Source: CBDCGS01 sp965216915
GTDB lineage: Bacteria; Pseudomonadota; Alphaproteobacteria; UBA828
Length of the DNA: 64,000 nucleotides
Direction of reading: 5' to 3'
Assembly: GCA_965216915.1 (NCBI GenBank)
Contig: CBDCGS010000001.1
Coordinates: 1-64,000, forward strand
Positions 37,425-45,817 of this stretch are shown piece after piece. Under the pieces are notes generated by a model, which was given only the letters and a program-made list of their open reading frames with translations, was not told the origin of the DNA and did not search any database. A program made the position numbers and the translations under genes. Within the stretch, counting starts at the first letter, position 1. Each line of letters begins with the position of its first letter.

Positions 37425-40400
37425 ATGGCCACATCACCGCCCAAACCACCATCGGAGGAGGCCAAGGGGCCTCCGCCGGAGACTGCCGGCAAGGACGCGC
37501 GGCAATCGGGGGCCGATGCGCCAGCGTTCGATCCGGCGGCGAGAGACAACCCCTTCCAGCAAATGGCGCAGATGCGCCCTACGGTGGACCCGGCGGCCTT
37601 CGAGGGGAGTATGGAGACGCTTGAGGAGTTGACGCGCGAAATCGGGATTCAGGCCTCGCAGCTGGGCGGCGCGGAGGCTTCGCACCAGGAGGCAACCGAC
37701 TGGAGCGACCCGACGCTCCCGCCGAGCAACCATCCGATCCACGCCGTCGCCGGGAAGTTTGCGCGCGTCGAGGACATCATCGCGCTTAAGCTCGAAGACG
37801 GCGACAACGCGTTCTCGATCAGCACCCAGGATGTGCTGCGCCGCGCGGTCGCCTACCCCGCGCGCGAAAGCCTCGACGGTGAGGCGATCATCGATCCCGG
37901 CAGCCTGCTCAAGGCCGCGGCCATCAAGGGCGCCGGCCGGTCGCCGGGCGGCACGGCGCAGCCGACGCACATGGACGAAATCTTGGCGGCCTTCGTGCGA
38001 GACGCGACGCGGGACGACAAGCGCGCGCCTGATGTGTGGCACCGCACGCCCGCGGGCGCGGAGCGGATCGAAGCGGCGCTCGCCGATCCCGCTCTCACCC
38101 GTGCGCTCAACCGCGCCGCGCAGCTGGTCGAGATACTTTCGGCACCGCAGGAGCGCGTCGACATCCGCCACGCGCTGTTCGCGGCGCTCGAGACGGTCGA
38201 GGGTCAACGGGCGCTCCTCGACCAGCCATGGGTCGAGCGCGGGCAGGACGCCTTCGACGCCCTGGTGCAACGCGTGTTCACGCCATTCTCTCACTTCGGC
38301 GATGATCCCGAGGCGATCGGCTATGTGCAAAGCGAGACGCCGAGGCTCCATCCCGAGGCGCTGCACGACCACCGCTCGGAGATCCACCACGAGGCCGACC
38401 GTGCCGTCACCACGCTGGAGCAGGATGCGCTCGGTGTCGCGCCGCGCGTGCAGGCGCTCGCCGAGGTGATGAGCCTGCGCGAGCCCGCGCCGACGCCGCT
38501 CGCGATCGGCCTCTTCGGCGAATGGGGCTCGGGCAAGTCGTCGTTCATGCACATGCTGCGCGGCGCGGTCGAGCGCATCAAGACGCGCGCCGCGGCCAAC
38601 CCCGAACTTCCCTTCGTGCGCAACCCGGTGCACATCTGGTTCAACGCCTGGCACTACACCGACGGCAATCTCTGGGCCTCGCTCGCCAACGAGTTCTTCG
38701 CGCAGCTTCGCGTCGGCGGCATGGAGGGCCGCAAGAAGCAAGCCTACAAGGAGATCGCGAGCGCGGTCGGCGCCCATGTCAGCGAGGCCGCCGTGCAGGC
38801 CGCCACGGCCGCCTACGCGCTCGATCAGGCGCATGAGGAGATGGCGCGCATCGACGCCGCGATCGAGACGCTCCAAGCCAAGCGCGAGGCGGCGTGGCGC
38901 GAGCTGCTGATCGCGCGCGCATCGAGCCTGCTGCAGATCGGACAGGAGAACGCCGACGAGGACGCCGAGGCCACGCCGCCTCCCGGCCCCGAGACGGCGC
39001 GCGCCCGTGCCGACGCCCACGCCGCGCTGCGCGCGCTCGGGCAGAGCCTCGACGTCGCCGGCGCCGAGGCGGCGATCCGCGACGCCGCCAGCCTGGGTGG
39101 GACGGCGGCGAGCGTCGCAAAAGCGTCGTGGCGCATGGTGACCGGGCGCATCCCCATCCCGCGTTGGGCGCTCGGCGGCCTCATCCTGGCGCTCGGGGCG
39201 GTCGTCCTCGGCGCGCTCGACATCGCGGGCGTGATCTCGCTGGGCGCGTTCGTCGGCTATGGGCTCGAAGCCGTCGGGCCCCTGCTCGCGCTCGTGGCGG
39301 CGGGCTTCGCCGCCTTGAAGCGGATCGCCCCGCTGCTCGGCGCGGCCCGCGCGTACAAGGACGAGCTGGCGGCGGCGCGCCAGCAGATCGAGGCCGACCT
39401 CGGTGCCGAGCGCGAAGCACGCGCCAAGGCCGAGCGCCGCGTCGAGGAGGCCAAGGAGGCGCAGGCAGAGGCCGAGAAGGAGGCGGCGCGTTATCGCGAC
39501 GAGACGCCCCAGGCGATGTTCGACTTCTTCCTCAACCGCTCCGAGCAGACCAAGGCGTTCGAGGAGGAGCTCGGCATCGTAAGCCGCGTGCGAAGCGCCT
39601 TCGAGAAGCTCGACGCAATCCTCGCCGAGCAGCGCAAGGCCGCGCGCGACGCCGGCGACGACACAACGGCACCCGCGCCCGGACCCGCCCCGATCGACCG
39701 CATCATCCTCTATATCGACGACCTCGACCGCTGCCGCGTCGAGCAGGTGATCCGCGTGCTCGAGGCAGTGCACCTGCTGCTCGCCTTCGACATGTTCGTC
39801 GTGGTGGTCGGCGTCGACCCGCGCTGGCTCGAGAACTCGCTGCTGCAGTTCTACGACAAGCAGCTGCGCGCGAGCGCGGACCGCACCGGCGTCGACGACG
39901 ATCGCGGCAACCGGGCCACGGTGCTCGACTACCTGGAGAAGATCTTTCAGATCCCGGTCCGCCTCTCGCAGCGCACGGTCGCGGGCGAGGGCTTCGACCG
40001 CCTGGTCGCGCAAACCGTGGGCACGGCCACGCGCGATGCGGACGCGGAAAGAGCCGACGCCCTGCCGCCAGGCGATGGGGAGGGCCGCGGCACGGCGCAC
40101 GGCGCCACCACGATCGCGCCGGTCACCCCACGCCTGCCGGCGGACGACGAAACCGACCGGGAGACGATCAAGCGCATCACGCTCCGCCCCGAGGAGGTGG
40201 CAATCATCACGCGGCTCGGCCCGATCGCCGGCAAGAGCCCGCGCGCGATGAAGCGCTTCGTCAACCTCTACCGCCTGGTGCGCGGCACGCACCGCGGCGG
40301 CGCGCTCGACCTTTTCCTCGACGGCGGCGTCAACGAGCAGGACCCGCTCAACCCGCTGCCGACCTATCCGGCTGCGCTCTTCTGGCTCGCGCTCGCGGTC

Positions 40401-40646
40401 GGCCGTCCGCTCGAGGAGGCGACGCGCATCCGCCGCGCCTTCGCCGCGCTCGACGCCGAGGCTTGGCCGGGGCTCCTCCCCTTCGTCGAGGCCGTGGCGC
40501 CCTCATTCGCGGGCTCCCACGGGCCTGCGGCGGAGCGCCGCGAGACGCTCGCCCGCCTCGACACCGCGCTCCCCGGCACCGCCGGCTACCACGCCCTCGC
40601 CGAAGCGCTCCGCCAGACGCGGCACTTCGCCTTCGTCGGACATTAG
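37425..40646 (+). CDS. Membrane-associated KAP-family P-loop NTPase
   Basis: 1073 residues. After a Pro/Ala-rich start (1-90) comes a helical region of unknown fold (about 95-310). The KAP NTPase core follows: Walker A GEWGSGKS at 365-372, WFNAWHY at about 405, Walker B IILYIDDLDRC at 760-770, VVVVGVDPRWLENS and LDYLEKIFQIPVRL, then SPRAMKRFVNLYRLVR as sensor region. Between A and B sits an insert with coiled coil (455-500), two transmembrane segments (about 580-632) and a second long Ala/Glu coiled coil (640-690). Inserted membrane helices are a known KAP trait. Relatives include phage-exclusion and membrane-remodelling proteins; the role here is unknown. It precedes the coiled-coil gene at 40797. 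Confidence 0.87.
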   Translation: MATSPPKPPSEEAKGPPPETAGKDARQSGADAPAFDPAARDNPFQQMAQMRPTVDPAAFEGSMETLEELTREIGIQASQLGGAEASHQEATDWSDPTLPPSNHPIHAVAGKFARVEDIIALKLEDGDNAFSISTQDVLRRAVAYPARESLDGEAIIDPGSLLKAAAIKGAGRSPGGTAQPTHMDEILAAFVRDATRDDKRAPDVWHRTPAGAERIEAALADPALTRALNRAAQLVEILSAPQERVDIRHALFAALETVEGQRALLDQPWVERGQDAFDALVQRVFTPFSHFGDDPEAIGYVQSETPRLHPEALHDHRSEIHHEADRAVTTLEQDALGVAPRVQALAEVMSLREPAPTPLAIGLFGEWGSGKSSFMHMLRGAVERIKTRAAANPELPFVRNPVHIWFNAWHYTDGNLWASLANEFFAQLRVGGMEGRKKQAYKEIASAVGAHVSEAAVQAATAAYALDQAHEEMARIDAAIETLQAKREAAWRELLIARASSLLQIGQENADEDAEATPPPGPETARARADAHAALRALGQSLDVAGAEAAIRDAASLGGTAASVAKASWRMVTGRIPIPRWALGGLILALGAVVLGALDIAGVISLGAFVGYGLEAVGPLLALVAAGFAALKRIAPLLGAARAYKDELAAARQQIEADLGAEREARAKAERRVEEAKEAQAEAEKEAARYRDETPQAMFDFFLNRSEQTKAFEEELGIVSRVRSAFEKLDAILAEQRKAARDAGDDTTAPAPGPAPIDRIILYIDDLDRCRVEQVIRVLEAVHLLLAFDMFVVVVGVDPRWLENSLLQFYDKQLRASADRTGVDDDRGNRATVLDYLEKIFQIPVRLSQRTVAGEGFDRLVAQTVGTATRDADAERADALPPGDGEGRGTAHGATTIAPVTPRLPADDETDRETIKRITLRPEEVAIITRLGPIAGKSPRAMKRFVNLYRLVRGTHRGGALDLFLDGGVNEQDPLNPLPTYPAALFWLALAVGRPLEEATRIRRAFAALDAEAWPGLLPFVEAVAPSFAGSHGPAAERRETLARLDTALPGTAGYHALAEALRQTRHFAFVGH

Positions 40647-40796
40647 ACGCACGGAGCCGCCGCACGCCAGATCGCTGGCGAAAAGCCGAGCTTCCCGGCC
40701 TAGTCCGCCGTCGGCGAAAGGGGTAAGGTTTCCGATAGAGACGTTGCGAGAAGACGACCTCGCGATAGATCGCCATCGGCGCCGAGGCCTTGATCG

Positions 40797-41702
40797 ATGA
40801 CGACGCCGGATGCAGATCAACGCAGCGGCGACGACAGCCCGCGACAGGGCGGCGCCGCCTCGTTCAGGATTTTCACGAAGCTGTTGCTACCGGCGCTCAC
40901 GGTCGCAACCCCGATTCTGGTGGGATTTCTGACGTGGAGCGTCGACAGCGCACGCAGGGACATCGAGGCAAGCAAGCAAGAATTGGACGAGCGCATCCTC
41001 GTCCTCGATCAAGAATTGAAGCGGCTTGCGGAGACCCGCCAGGAGCGCGAGAGCCTGCAGGCCTACAACCTTACGGTCCTCGGCGAGGTCAAGCAGGCCC
41101 TGAAGAGCCGGGACGAGCAGTTCCAGAAGATCGTGATCGGTCTCCTTCACTCGATGCCCGACAAGGAGCTCGCCAAGATATGGCTCAACACCTTGAAGGC
41201 ATCGGACAACACGCACGCCGACAATCGGACGTTGGCGGACGGCATTCGCCTGGAGATCGAGCACGACCAGGAACAGCGGGCGATCGAAACCCGGCTGGTC
41301 GCAAGACCGCTAGAGGCGGACGAACCGCGTGACACAGGGGAGCCACTCTCGGCGAACGGCCCCGAGCGCCCGTTCGATTGGGAGGACTACGACTACGACA
41401 TCTTCTGGTGCGAGGGATCGCCCGCGTGGGCGCGCGAAAGCGCACAACGGATCGTCGAGCAGATCCAGCGCGAAGGCGCCGAAGGGCGTCTGCGCGTTCG
41501 GATGCTGGCGAGCCGCGTGAACGCGCGGCCCGAATACCAGGTGCGCGGCTACCAAATCAGGCGGAACACGCGGGAGCAGGCCCAAGCCGAGGCGCTCAAG
41601 AGAGTGGGCGATGCGGTGCTCGACGCCGGAGCGTTCGAGATCCGCACCACCAGCCAGCCCACCTGGTTCTACCTCAGCGCCTTCATCTGTCCGAACCGGT
41701 AA
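40797..41702 (+). CDS. Membrane-anchored coiled-coil protein of unknown function, partner of KAP NTPase
   Basis: 301 residues. A polar N terminus (1-22) leads to one transmembrane helix, IFTKLLLPALTVATPILVGFL (25-45), then a coiled coil (about 50-115), a helical linker, an acidic DWEDYDYDIFWCEG segment and a compact C-terminal alpha/beta domain (about 195-301) ending in TWFYLSAFICPNR. I recognise no family for the C-terminal domain. The gene lies 150 bases downstream of the KAP NTPase on the same strand with no terminator between. The C-terminal domain could be an effector or sensor; that is inference. Confidence 0.75.
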   Translation: MTTPDADQRSGDDSPRQGGAASFRIFTKLLLPALTVATPILVGFLTWSVDSARRDIEASKQELDERILVLDQELKRLAETRQERESLQAYNLTVLGEVKQALKSRDEQFQKIVIGLLHSMPDKELAKIWLNTLKASDNTHADNRTLADGIRLEIEHDQEQRAIETRLVARPLEADEPRDTGEPLSANGPERPFDWEDYDYDIFWCEGSPAWARESAQRIVEQIQREGAEGRLRVRMLASRVNARPEYQVRGYQIRRNTREQAQAEALKRVGDAVLDAGAFEIRTTSQPTWFYLSAFICPNR

Positions 41703-41739
41703 TCCGCCGTTTCACCCGCTCGAGGGGCACGACCACCCC

Positions 41740-42699
41740 CTACCCCTCAGCTTGGCGCGCGCGGAGCGTCTCGAGCATGTCGGCGCTCATGGCGGCGACG
41801 TCGTAGCGGGGCGCCCAGCCCCACTCGGCGCGGGCGGCGCTGTCGTCCATCGAATCGGGCCAGGAATCGGCGATCGCTTGGCGCAGCGGATCCACCGCGT
41901 AGTCGATCGTGAAACCGGGAACGTGGCGGGCGATCTCAGCCGCAAGCTCCTCGGGCGTGAACGACATGGCGGCGACGTTGAAGGCGTTGCGATGGACGAG
42001 GCGCGCCGGGTCGGCCTCCATCAGGCCGATGATCGCGGCGAGCGCATCGGGCATGTACATCATGTCGAGGCGGCTGTCCGGGCGCAGGAAGCAGGTGAAC
42101 CGGCCGGTCTCGATCGCCTGGTAGAAGATGTCGACGGCGTAGTCGGTGGTGCCGCCGCCGGGCGGCGCGACGTTGGAGATGAGCCCCGGCAGCCGGAGCC
42201 CGCGCGTGTCGAGGCCGAAGCGCGTGTGGTAGTAGTCGGCCAGCAGCTCGCCCGCGACCTTGGCGACGCCGTAGATCGTCGTCGGCCGCTGGATCGTGTC
42301 CTGCGGCGTGTCGACGAGCGGCGTGGTCGGCCCGAACGCGCCGATCGAGCTTGGGAAGAAAACCGCGCAATCGGCATGGCGCGCGACCTCGAGCACATTG
42401 GCGAAGCCGCCCATGTTGAGCGCCCAGGCGGCCTCGGGCTTCTCCTCGCCGATCGCCGACAGCAGCGCGGCCATGTGGAGGATCGTGCCGATCTCGTGGC
42501 GCTCGACCATGGCGCGGATATCGTCGATCCTGGTGCAGTCGAGGATCTCGAAGGTGCCGCCATCGGTCACGGCGCCGGCCGGCCGCTTGCGCCAGCCCGA
42601 TGCGATCACCTGATCGGCGCCGTAGCGCGCGCGGAGCGCCGGCACGAGCTCCTGCCCGATCTGACCGAGCGCGCCGGTGACGAGGATCTTGCGCTTCAT
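41740..42699 (-). CDS. NAD-dependent epimerase/dehydratase family L-threonine 3-dehydrogenase-like protein
   Basis: 319 residues of extended SDR fold: ILVTGALGQIGQELVPAL at the N terminus, catalytic Ser/Thr in FFPSSIGAFG and Tyr-Lys in TIYGVAKVAGELL. The LRLPGLIS and TDYAVDIFYQAI segments match GalE-like L-threonine dehydrogenases, which oxidise threonine to 2-amino-3-ketobutyrate. No glycine C-acetyltransferase (kbl) gene is next to it. It converges with the coiled-coil gene. Confidence 0.85.
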   Translation of the reverse strand: MKRKILVTGALGQIGQELVPALRARYGADQVIASGWRKRPAGAVTDGGTFEILDCTRIDDIRAMVERHEIGTILHMAALLSAIGEEKPEAAWALNMGGFANVLEVARHADCAVFFPSSIGAFGPTTPLVDTPQDTIQRPTTIYGVAKVAGELLADYYHTRFGLDTRGLRLPGLISNVAPPGGGTTDYAVDIFYQAIETGRFTCFLRPDSRLDMMYMPDALAAIIGLMEADPARLVHRNAFNVAAMSFTPEELAAEIARHVPGFTIDYAVDPLRQAIADSWPDSMDDSAARAEWGWAPRYDVAAMSADMLETLRARQAEG

Positions 42700-42913
42700 G
42701 CCGAGAGCCTAGCCGCAACGCGCGCCACGCAAAAGGGCGCGGAGTAACCGGTACTCCCTTCACCCCCGTCCTCGGGCTCAACCCGAGGCCCCATGCACAC
42801 GAACCCCGAGGCATGACGCGCGCCGGCGACGTCGGTGTTCGTGGATCCGCGGGTCAAGCCTGCGGATGAGGGATTTGTGTAGCGGGTGTGCCGCGCCAGG
42901 GTCTACGCTCCTC
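42700..42913. other. Intergenic region with two small palindromic elements
   Basis: No gene. Two hairpin-forming elements of a type common between alphaproteobacterial genes lie at 42770-42788 (CCTCGGG, CTCAA, CCCGAGG) and 42845-42867 (ATCCGC ... GCGGAT). They could stabilise or terminate transcripts from the flanking minus-strand genes. Confidence 0.55.
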
Positions 42914-43744
42914 CTAACGCTCCTTCCCGACGAGGTCGCGGCGCAGCGACGCGACCTCCTGGCGGAGCGCCGCGAGCTGGCGGATCATCTCCGCGCGCTC
43001 GTCGCGGGCAGCCTCGAGATCGGCCTCGTGCTCCATCTCGTGCTGCTGCTGCATCGCGTTGACGATGACCGCGATGAAGAGGTTCAGCACGGTGAAGCTC
43101 GTCACCAGGATGAAGGTGACGAACACCGCCCAGGCGAACGGGTGCACCTCCATCACCGGCCGCACGATCCCCATCGACCAGGATTCGAGCGTCATGATCT
43201 GGAAGAGGCTGTAGGCGGAGGCGCCGATCGTGCCGAACCAGTCGGGGAAGTTCGCGCCGAACATCTTCGTCGCGATCACCGAGGCGACGTAATAGACGAT
43301 GCAGAGCAGCAGGATGATCGAGCCGAGGCTCGGGATCGCCGTGAGCAAGGCCGACACCACGCGCCGCATGCCGGGCACCGCCGAGACCAGCCGGAAGGCA
43401 CGCAGCACGCGGAGCGCGCGCAGCACCGTGAGCCCGGAGCCCGCCGGCGCGAAGGTGATGAGCACGACGATGAGGTCGAACCAATTCCACGCGCTTTTGA
43501 AGAAGCCGAGGCGAAACGCGTAGATCTTGAGCGCGAGCTCGGCGACAAAGAAGGCGAGGAAGGCCTTGTCGAGCATGAGCAGGCCGGGGCCGATCGCGTC
43601 CATCACGCTCGGCGCCGTCTCGAGGCCGAGCGCGATGGCGTTCGCGATGATCACGCCGATGATCACGCGCTGCGTCCACGGCGCCTCGATCCAGCGCTGC
43701 AGCCGGGCCCGTCTGCCCGTCGCTTCCGTCGTCGTCTCCGCCAT
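42914..43744 (-). CDS. NaChBac-type voltage-gated sodium channel
   Basis: 276 residues with six predicted membrane helices. S4 carries Arg109, Arg112, Arg115 and Arg118 at three-residue steps (TVLRALRVLRAFRLV). The pore filter TLESWSM (185-191) is the bacterial sodium-channel signature, where four subunits give an EEEE ring. The cytoplasmic tail (about 232-276) is a Glu/Arg-rich coiled coil expected to tetramerise. Start is the ATG at 43744, six bases after AGGG; a longer frame lacks a ribosome site. No motility genes are adjacent. Confidence 0.92.
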   Translation of the reverse strand: MAETTTEATGRRARLQRWIEAPWTQRVIIGVIIANAIALGLETAPSVMDAIGPGLLMLDKAFLAFFVAELALKIYAFRLGFFKSAWNWFDLIVVLITFAPAGSGLTVLRALRVLRAFRLVSAVPGMRRVVSALLTAIPSLGSIILLLCIVYYVASVIATKMFGANFPDWFGTIGASAYSLFQIMTLESWSMGIVRPVMEVHPFAWAVFVTFILVTSFTVLNLFIAVIVNAMQQQHEMEHEADLEAARDERAEMIRQLAALRQEVASLRRDLVGKER

Positions 43745-43823
43745 GCGTCGCCCTCGGTTGCCGCGTTTGATTAGGGAATGCACGGCGCCGAATCAAGCAC
43801 GCGAGCTGTGTTAATCTCGCGCC

Positions 43824-44711
43824 ATGAGATGGCTCGCGCTCGTGCCCCTCGCTCTGGCCCTCGCGCTCGCCACGCCGGCTGCGGCGGACGAGCAGGAGGA
43901 GCAGTATCGGCGTGCCCTCGAGGCCTATGACCGCGGCGACGTCGCGAGCGCGCTCAATGATTTCCAAACCCTCGCCGAAGCCGGTGTCGCGGCCGCCCAA
44001 TTCAACCTGGGCGCGCTCTACGAGCGCGGCCGCGGCGTGCCCTTCGATCCCAAGGAGGCGGCGCACTGGTACGAGCGTGCGGCCGCCCAAGGCCATGTGC
44101 GCGCGCAGTTCAACCTCGGGCTGATGTACACGACCGGCCGCGGCGTCGCGCAGGACCCGGGCGAGGCCGCACGCTGGTTTCGCGAGGCGGCGAGCCGCGG
44201 CAACATGCGCGCGCAGCTCAACCTCGGCGTGATGAGCTATTACGGCAACGGCGTCACCCAAGACCTCGTCGAGGCGGCGCGCTGGTTCCGCATGGCGGCC
44301 GATCAGGGCGATCCGCGCGCGCAGTTCTACCTCGGCGCGATGCACGCGGAGGGCGACGGCGTGGCGCAGGACTTCGTGCAGGCCCATCTCTGGGCGAGCC
44401 TCGCCCTCGCGCGCTTTCCGCCGAGCGAGGAGCGGGCGCGCGCCGCGGCGGTGCAGGCCTTCGCGGCCGAGCGGCTCTCGCCGGAAAAGCTCGCGCTGGC
44501 GCGGCTGATGGCGAGCAAGTGGCTCTCCACCGGTGAGCTCTGGCAGGTCCAGGGGCGGCTCAAGGAGCTCGGCTATTACGAGGGCGAGATCGACGGGCTC
44601 ATCGGCCCCGGCTCGCGCGCCGCGATCCGCGCATACGAGCGCGAGCGCGGCCTGCCCGAAACCGGCGAGGCCACCCCCGCCCTGCTCCGCTTGCTGAGCG
44701 AAACCGAGTGA
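43824..44711 (+). CDS. Exported Sel1-repeat protein with peptidoglycan-binding domain
   Basis: 295 residues. Signal peptide (MRWLALVPLALALALATPAAADE), then four Sel1 repeats (AQFNLGALYERGRGVPFDPKEAAHWYERAAAQG and successors, about 55-200), then a PG_binding_1-like domain (QVQGRLKELGYYEGEIDGLIGPGSRAAIRAYERERGLPETG). It is likely a periplasmic adaptor binding cell wall or partner proteins. Divergent from the channel gene; the MlaF-like ATPase follows 64 bases later. Confidence 0.9.
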   Translation: MRWLALVPLALALALATPAAADEQEEQYRRALEAYDRGDVASALNDFQTLAEAGVAAAQFNLGALYERGRGVPFDPKEAAHWYERAAAQGHVRAQFNLGLMYTTGRGVAQDPGEAARWFREAASRGNMRAQLNLGVMSYYGNGVTQDLVEAARWFRMAADQGDPRAQFYLGAMHAEGDGVAQDFVQAHLWASLALARFPPSEERARAAAVQAFAAERLSPEKLALARLMASKWLSTGELWQVQGRLKELGYYEGEIDGLIGPGSRAAIRAYERERGLPETGEATPALLRLLSETE

Positions 44712-44775
44712 GCGGGCGGGCGAGACCGGCGCACGGCCCTTTCGGGCGTGCGCCGCATGCGCTACCAAGGATGAC

Positions 44776-45543
44776 ATGAGCTTCTCGATTCACGCGGCGG
44801 GCGTCACCAAGAGCTTCGACGGCAAGCCCGTGCTGCGCGGCGTCGACCTCGAGGTGCCCGAGGGCCGCTCGACCGTGCTCATCGGCCCGTCGTCGAGCGG
44901 CAAATCCGTGTTGCTCAAATGCGTGCTCGGCCTCATCCCGCTCGACGGCGGCAGCGTGCGCTATGACGACACCGAGCTCGCGAGCCTCGATGGCCGCGCG
45001 CTCTCGCGGCTGATGGAGCGCGTCGGCGTGCTGTTCCAGCGCAACGCGCTCTTCGACAGCGTGACCGTGTGGGAGAACGTGGCGTTCACGCTGATCCACG
45101 GCCGCGGCATGAAGCGCCGCGCGGCGCGCGCGATCGCCGACGAGCTGCTCGCCGCTGTCGGCCTCGAGCCCCGGGTCGCGACGCTCTCGCCGGCCGAGCT
45201 TTCGGGCGGCATGCAAAAGCGCGTCGGCCTCGCGCGCGCGATCGCCGCCGAGCCCGCGTTCATGGTGCTCGACGACCCCACCGCGGGCCTCGACCCGATC
45301 CTCACCAACACGATCATGGCGCTCGTCAACGATGCCATCGCGCGCACGGGCGCAACTGCGCTCACGGTGACCAGCGACATGTCGGTCGCCGTCGGCGCCT
45401 TCGACCGCCTCGCCATGATCCACGAGGGCCAAATAATGTGGCAGGGCGAGGCCGCGGACGTCGCCGCGAGCGACAACCCCTACCTCCAACAACTCATCAA
45501 CCAACGCGCCGATGGCCCGATCCAGATGCGCGTAGAGGAGTGA
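44776..45543 (+). CDS. MlaF-like ABC transporter ATPase with altered catalytic residues
   Basis: 255 residues. Walker A GPSSSGKS (37-44), Q-loop LFQRNALFDSVTVWENVAF, signature LSGGMQKR (141-148) and D-loop GLDP. The Walker B end reads VLDDPTAG, so the usual catalytic Glu is Asp166, and the switch His is replaced in VTSDM (Ser198). The fold and Q-loop context match the phospholipid-transport MlaF group. No permease (MlaE) or MCE protein (MlaD) lies next to it; mlaC is 24 kb away. Function with distant partners is likely but not shown. Confidence 0.85.
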   Translation: MSFSIHAAGVTKSFDGKPVLRGVDLEVPEGRSTVLIGPSSSGKSVLLKCVLGLIPLDGGSVRYDDTELASLDGRALSRLMERVGVLFQRNALFDSVTVWENVAFTLIHGRGMKRRAARAIADELLAAVGLEPRVATLSPAELSGGMQKRVGLARAIAAEPAFMVLDDPTAGLDPILTNTIMALVNDAIARTGATALTVTSDMSVAVGAFDRLAMIHEGQIMWQGEAADVAASDNPYLQQLINQRADGPIQMRVEE

Positions 45544-45817
45544 GGGTTAGGTGTGGATCGCGGGTTGCGTAACCCGGCCCAACGGTTCGCTGATCATGTG
45601 TTGAGCGCGGCATTGCCCGACTGGATCGACGGCCCGTCGCTCTCGTTCGATAGCGGCTTCGCGCTCAAGTTCGGGTGGAAGCGTTGAATGCTGGTCCGGT
45701 TTCGTAGGTCCTGCAGGCGACAACTTAATCGACTGTGCACCGCGAAACCTAGCCAATGGCGACTTGCTCGACTCCGGCGAGTGGCTGAATAGCTGAACGA
45801 ATTTGGGAAACGTGATC
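45544..45817. other. Junction region upstream of the exonuclease gene
   Basis: About 270 bases between the MlaF-like gene and the AT-rich exonuclease. Base composition drops along the interval. The only candidate is a 44-codon frame at 45553. No insertion-sequence end was recognised. Confidence 0.45.
45553..45687 (+). CDS. Possible 44-residue ORF or gene remnant
   Basis: A GTG-initiated frame ten bases after the MlaF-like stop reads DRGLRNPAQRFADHVL then SAALPDWIDGPSLSFDSG and ends FALKFGWKR. There is no strong ribosome site. It may be the 3' relic of a longer gene displaced by the insertion on its right, or a chance frame. I do not recognise it. Confidence 0.2.
   Translation: MDRGLRNPAQRFADHVLSAALPDWIDGPSLSFDSGFALKFGWKR

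Noticed and set aside
37434..40292. 952-codon open frame antisense to the KAP NTPase gene
   Set aside because: Shadow frame of a clear Walker A/B protein; composition is Arg/Leu/Glu-rich without motifs.
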